This document shows, piece after piece, positions 60,369 to 64,000 of a DNA stretch of 64,000 nucleotides; within the stretch, counting starts at the first letter, position 1; each line of letters opens with the position of its first letter. The position numbers were made by a program, and so were the translations under genes. This DNA is from Azotobacter bryophylli. Its GTDB lineage: Bacteria > Pseudomonadota > Gammaproteobacteria > Pseudomonadales > Pseudomonadaceae. The notes below the pieces were generated by a model, which did not search any database, was not told where the DNA came from, and saw nothing but the letters and a program-made list of their open reading frames with translations. The stretch spans positions 81,308-145,307 of the forward strand of contig NZ_JBHRSJ010000017.1 of the NCBI RefSeq assembly GCF_042643485.1. The letters run 5' to 3'.

Positions 60369-63013
60369 TATGGATGCTCCAGATAGGTGGCTCGGCGGTT
60401 GAATCTATCCGCAGGAACGGCAGGCCATTTTGATTGGTCAGCCATTATTGTGCGAAGGCTGTTCAGGTCATTATCAACAATATGCTGCTGCACATTCTTT
60501 CTCGAGGATGGGGTGTAATCTCCTCGGTAAATTAGATCAACTGCTATGTCCTGTATTTTTTTGTTAGTATTTTCCCAATCCAACCCTCCATAGCTAACGA
60601 CGTTGGAGTTTGAGCTGGAGATCCTGATGACCTCGCTTTTCATAAAATCGTAGACTTGGTTAAAGAGGTCATGCTGTTGTTTTCGCGAGATTTTGAATTT
60701 CCTTATATTCGGGGTGGCGGAATTAAGGTAGTTTTTTGCGGCCTCGCCCTTAAGGCCTTTTGCGCCAAGAAGCCAGCTATAAAGAGGTTCTGGAATTTTT
60801 GTGGCGGCAAGATCTTGTTCTGGATATGGCCGTTGCCCTAAATCATATCCTCTTCCAATGGTTACGCCAGAGACACCGCCAGGCCAGTGTGCAACTCTAC
60901 TGAAGTACTTATGCATTGGATGGCTTGGGTCCTCTATGTCGTTTCCTTCCGCGTCGAAGGTTAACTGCCCGTTAGGGACTTTTAGCCATTGTAGGGAGTT
61001 TTCGAGCTCCGGTGTCCCGAATGTCATGATAAGAGCCGTCGGTTGGATGTGCCAAATATGAGCGTCGATAGATAACAGATTTGATTCTTTCCACCAGGAT
61101 AAATTTTTGATTTTATTCTTTTCCTCCAGCCAGTCCATGTTGAGCTCGCTGTCGTGCGACATGAATGTGTCAAGCTCATCCCATTTTTCGGGATTCCAAA
61201 ACCACTCGCTTTCATAATGAGTTATTAGTTTTGTGATCGATTGAGCATGCCAGGGCTTGGCCAATGCTGACTTTATTTCATCAGGAGTAAGTTTGCCGTC
61301 GCGTGTACTTCCATCAGCACCATCGATGATGTCGTAAAGCCGACTTCTCACTGGTCCGTTGTCCGCCAGGTCAATGCGCGCTGCATGGTCGGTCCGTTCG
61401 GACTCTTCGAGTGAGTCGGTAGCATCGAGATGGCATGCCAGAAAGTCAGCATTACAGGCGTTTTCGCTGATGGTCTCGAATCCCTCCCAGTCCCATGGAT
61501 GCAGGCGAGGAGTCATGATCTCTCCTTCTTTCACCCAGCCGCTGATGGGGTTGCCGTCCTTGCCGGGCAAGTTGTCCAGCTTCCACCATTGTTCCGTGGT
61601 GGTAGTGCCATTGGCTGTGGTGGTTAGGGTAATTTTCTTGTCCGCTGGCAGCGCGTGGAGTACCGCTAGGGGCAGGATCATGTCGTAGGCGGTGGGTTGG
61701 CCGGGATCCGATATACGTGGTGGGTTCGCCTGGCTGGCGCCTTCCTTGTTGATGACCTTGGTCCCGTGCGGAATCTTCAGCAGGGTCTTCTGTTCCGGCT
61801 TGAGCTGGTTTGCTCTGGTACGGCTTAGGGCGACAAAAGCCTCTACGTCATCGCAGGAGAAGACTTCGAGGTGGAGAAGATCCTGAGCTTCACTCTGCGA
61901 GGCGGCCTGGTACTTGCCGAGGTGGCCGATCAGCGCGCCGGCCTGGATCGGCACAGGCGTGGGCAGAATATGAACGGTGTTGAGCGTCGGCGGCGGTACG
62001 GCCTTCAGTGAGTCGAAGTGAATGTAGCCGGCAATGTTCGAGGCGCACTCGGCGCTCAGAGGCGAGCTCAAGGTGGAGGCGTCTATCGATTTGATCTTGC
62101 GGTATTTGCCGGTTCCGTCTTCGAGCCGGACTTGGGCGCCAACGGGAAGAACAGCCATTGCCGCGGAGTTCTGCTTGGCTTCCTTGCGCACCACTAGGCC
62201 TTTACCCGATAGAAGTGAATCGCGGACATCGTTGGCCCTTTCTCCGATGAGGAATACATCGCTGTCCGCAGTGGGCGTCATTTCGCCGACGAAAACCCAG
62301 TGCTCGATTTCAGGGGCCAGCGCAGGGGATGCCTGCCCCTCCAGAAGGCTAACGAGCTTTCGCCATCTTGCGTCGACTGATGAGATCTCGCCGACTCTGA
62401 CTTTACAGCCCTTGGGGATGATCGCGACTTTGTTCGCATGCTCCGGGGTACGAGGAGCACCTCCCCGAACGAACAGTCCAGAGAAATCGTTTGTGGCATG
62501 TTCTCCGCTGACGGCGTATGGGGTTGGACACATGAAAATGGGTGGTGTCGGTGCCCCTGCCTTCTGGTAGCTGTCCCAGTCCATCAAGTGCATGTACAGA
62601 CTGAAGAACGTCAGGTCGGGCTCTCCGGCAGGCGGCGTAGTCTCTGCGGGGGCCGGCGGCAGCTCCAGGCGGTGTTTCACCAGCACGAAGCCTGTCGAGT
62701 AGGTCACCTCTTTGGGAGTGCCGCTTCCGGTGTAGGTGAGCTTCTTGTAGATCGCGTCGATGCGATAGGCGACTACCATGCCGTCGGCGATGCAGCGCAC
62801 GCAGGACTGGTCGAGTCGTGCGGCGGTATGCTGGTCGAAGTGCACGCCGCCATGCCAGAGGCCGTTGCTGGCGACCGGGTAGTAGCCGCTTTCGGCTAGT
62901 GCCAAGGCATCGTAGTAGACCTGCGGATCGGTGACTTCGCTGCTGGCGGCAGTGCCGCTATCCTTGGCCTTGAATGGGTAGGACCAGCATTCGACTTTCT
63001 TCTGTTTTTCCAT
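60368..63013 (-). CDS. Putative type VI secretion cell-wall effector: interrupted M23-like peptidase plus muramidase-like domain
   Basis: This 881-residue protein follows vgrG by 62 bases. Residues 45-145 hold the first half of an M23-like site, with 'GLWHGGVHFD' (His54, His58, Asp60) and 'FFSLYMHLMDWD' (His142). The second half, 'PIQAGALIGHLGKYQ' and 'DLLHLEVFS' (His381), lies near 350-385, so the fold appears to be split by an SH3-like insertion (about 185-340). A further SH3-like segment spans about 405-500. An EF-hand-like loop at 564-579 (DGADGSTRDGKLTPDE) precedes a C-terminal lysozyme/pesticin-like domain (about 680-881) with 'SGVTIGRGYDLGQ'. There is no signal peptide, as expected for VgrG-delivered cargo. 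Both domains should attack peptidoglycan. The 3' part is AT-richer than the 5' part, suggesting exchange of the toxin end. Confidence 0.75.
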   Translation of the reverse strand: MEKQKKVECWSYPFKAKDSGTAASSEVTDPQVYYDALALAESGYYPVASNGLWHGGVHFDQHTAARLDQSCVRCIADGMVVAYRIDAIYKKLTYTGSGTPKEVTYSTGFVLVKHRLELPPAPAETTPPAGEPDLTFFSLYMHLMDWDSYQKAGAPTPPIFMCPTPYAVSGEHATNDFSGLFVRGGAPRTPEHANKVAIIPKGCKVRVGEISSVDARWRKLVSLLEGQASPALAPEIEHWVFVGEMTPTADSDVFLIGERANDVRDSLLSGKGLVVRKEAKQNSAAMAVLPVGAQVRLEDGTGKYRKIKSIDASTLSSPLSAECASNIAGYIHFDSLKAVPPPTLNTVHILPTPVPIQAGALIGHLGKYQAASQSEAQDLLHLEVFSCDDVEAFVALSRTRANQLKPEQKTLLKIPHGTKVINKEGASQANPPRISDPGQPTAYDMILPLAVLHALPADKKITLTTTANGTTTTEQWWKLDNLPGKDGNPISGWVKEGEIMTPRLHPWDWEGFETISENACNADFLACHLDATDSLEESERTDHAARIDLADNGPVRSRLYDIIDGADGSTRDGKLTPDEIKSALAKPWHAQSITKLITHYESEWFWNPEKWDELDTFMSHDSELNMDWLEEKNKIKNLSWWKESNLLSIDAHIWHIQPTALIMTFGTPELENSLQWLKVPNGQLTFDAEGNDIEDPSHPMHKYFSRVAHWPGGVSGVTIGRGYDLGQRPYPEQDLAATKIPEPLYSWLLGAKGLKGEAAKNYLNSATPNIRKFKISRKQQHDLFNQVYDFMKSEVIRISSSNSNVVSYGGLDWENTNKKIQDIAVDLIYRGDYTPSSRKNVQQHIVDNDLNSLRTIMADQSKWPAVPADRFNRRATYLEHP

Positions 63014-63075
63014 GGTGATGTTCCGTTTCCAGTTCCGTTGGGCCGGCGGGTGGGGCGTCCAGCCTGGCTATCTGA

Positions 63076-64000
63076 TCAGAAAGAGAAATTCAGCATTCGG
63101 CGTTTGGTGGTGGTCAGCTCCAGCGGTGCGTTGATCAACGCCTGCTCCGTCACTTCTCCCGCCTTACCCCCATCTGCCGACCCCGGCTGCAGCGGCGCTT
63201 TGATGCCAATTCCCGAACCCTTGCCCGGCAATCCCCCCGCGTTGACCCGCACCAGCGGCCCGACCAGGGTGATGCCGCTGGCGTCGAGCTTAATGAAGCT
63301 CCCCCCAGCCTTGAGGGTGAGTTCGGCGCCGGCCTCGATGACCATCTTCTGCCCGGCCTTGAGGTGGATTTCGCGGCCGGCTTCGGTCAGTTGGGCGGTG
63401 CCGAGCTGGATGTGCTGGCTTTGAACGACAGTGAGGTGGTCGTCGGGTTTGACTTCGACCTTGCGGTCGCCGTGGACGGTCACATGCTCCTCACCCCCGA
63501 ACTCGCTGTAGGCGTTGGCTTCCACCCTGTCGTGGCGTTCGTGGCCGACGCGGATTCTCTGGTCGTGCTCGATGTCCTGGTCCCAGTCGCGCTGGGCGTG
63601 GACGTAGATCTGTTCCTGCCCCTGGCGGTCCTCGACCCGCAGCTCGTTGTAGCCCCCGCCGCCGGGGCTGCTCAAAGTCTTGAACACCGTGCGGGTCTTG
63701 TTGGCCGGCAAGTCGTAGGGAACCGGATGCTCCTTGTGAAACAGGCAGCCGCTGACCAGCGGCTGGTCCGGGTCGCCTTCCAGAAAGGTCACCAGCACCT
63801 CCATGCCCACCCGCGGCACGGCAATGCCGCCGTAGCGGTTGCCGGCCCAGCCCGAGGCGACCCGCAGCCAGCCACTGGTCCTGTCGTCGGCCTGGCCCTC
63901 GCGGTCCCAGTGGAACTGCACCTTGACCCGCCCGTAGGCGTCGCAGTGGATCTCCTCGCCGGGCGGGCCGGTGACCACCGCGGTCTGGCTGCCCAGCACC
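63076..64000 (-). CDS. vgrG: Type VI secretion tip protein VgrG, C-terminal part, start beyond window
   Basis: The last 308 residues of a VgrG are present; the frame continues past the right edge. The gp5-like OB fold is seen in 'GEEIHCDAYGRVKVQFHWDR' and 'SGWLRVASGWAGNRYGGIAV', followed by 'EVLVTFLEGDPDQPLVSGC'. After that comes the beta-helical spike with 'QIYVHAQRDWDQDIEHDQRI' and 'GREIHLKAGQKMVIEAGAEL'. The C-terminus ends shortly after the spike ('TTTKRRMLNFSF'), so it carries no fused effector domain; the next gene would be its cargo. Any start codon read at 63999 is internal. Confidence 0.93.
   Translation of the reverse strand, partial: VLGSQTAVVTGPPGEEIHCDAYGRVKVQFHWDREGQADDRTSGWLRVASGWAGNRYGGIAVPRVGMEVLVTFLEGDPDQPLVSGCLFHKEHPVPYDLPANKTRTVFKTLSSPGGGGYNELRVEDRQGQEQIYVHAQRDWDQDIEHDQRIRVGHERHDRVEANAYSEFGGEEHVTVHGDRKVEVKPDDHLTVVQSQHIQLGTAQLTEAGREIHLKAGQKMVIEAGAELTLKAGGSFIKLDASGITLVGPLVRVNAGGLPGKGSGIGIKAPLQPGSADGGKAGEVTEQALINAPLELTTTKRRMLNFSF

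Overview
This 64 kb window is high-GC Pseudomonadaceae chromosome, either Azotobacter-like or a high-GC Pseudomonas. Two long blocks follow gene orders I recall from P. aeruginosa PAO1. One is the class II ribonucleotide reductase / znuA-zur-znuC-znuB / lipoprotein / methionine-ABC block (PA5497-PA5505). The other is the aa3 cytochrome oxidase block with the neighbouring SulP transporter and carbonic anhydrase (PA0102-PA0114). These comparisons come from memory of gene order; no database search was run. I see no rRNA, tRNA or CRISPR array.

Layout. 1-5.9 kb: flagellar region with a TPR glycosyltransferase running off the left edge, a short flagellin (fliC) with a clear sigma-28 promoter, a MotA/MotB-type stator pair and an HDOD protein. 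6-8.1 kb: adenosylcobalamin-dependent ribonucleotide reductase. 8.2-11.2 kb: zinc uptake with a Zur-type operator between divergent znuA and zur-znuC-znuB. 11.3-14.5 kb: a lipoprotein and the metN-metI-metQ importer. 14.5-17.4 kb: a lipoprotein 5'-nucleotidase and an alcohol dehydrogenase. 17.4-26.1 kb (minus strand): the aa3 oxidase operon coxB-coxA-ctaG-coxC-SURF1-(assembly protein)-ctaA-ctaB-SCO, with one small opposite-strand gene inside. 26.5-29.7 kb: a hypothetical gene, a SulP transporter and a beta-carbonic anhydrase. 30-34.5 kb: a radical SAM protein with a LexA-type box, OsmC, small proteins, yheV and prlC. 34.7-39.3 kb: putA and a gamma-carbonic-anhydrase-like gene. 39.3-47.2 kb: a complete 3-hydroxybenzoate/gentisate catabolic cluster with porin, MFS transporter and divergent LysR regulator. 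47.2-57.1 kb: PhaC-like hydrolase, aminopeptidase, tandem lipoproteins, L-asparaginase, purE-purK, a PbpG-type endopeptidase and an OprD-family porin.

The last 7 kb (57.1-64 kb) differ in character. The DNA is visibly more AT-rich and carries a decayed IS30-family transposase. Next come a gene truncated by that element, two secreted putative immunity proteins and an 881-residue putative type VI secretion effector. The window ends inside a vgrG. The effector appears to combine an interrupted M23-like peptidase, SH3-like segments, an EF-hand-like loop and a C-terminal muramidase-like domain. It and its immunity-like neighbours are the least ordinary protein-coding content here.

The regulatory sites visible by eye are sigma-28 promoters for fliC and the stator operon, a Zur box, a LexA box, a LysR-type inverted repeat in the gentisate intergenic region, a 30-bp-spaced direct repeat upstream of the carbonic anhydrase gene, and an intrinsic terminator inside the purE leader that suggests attenuation.
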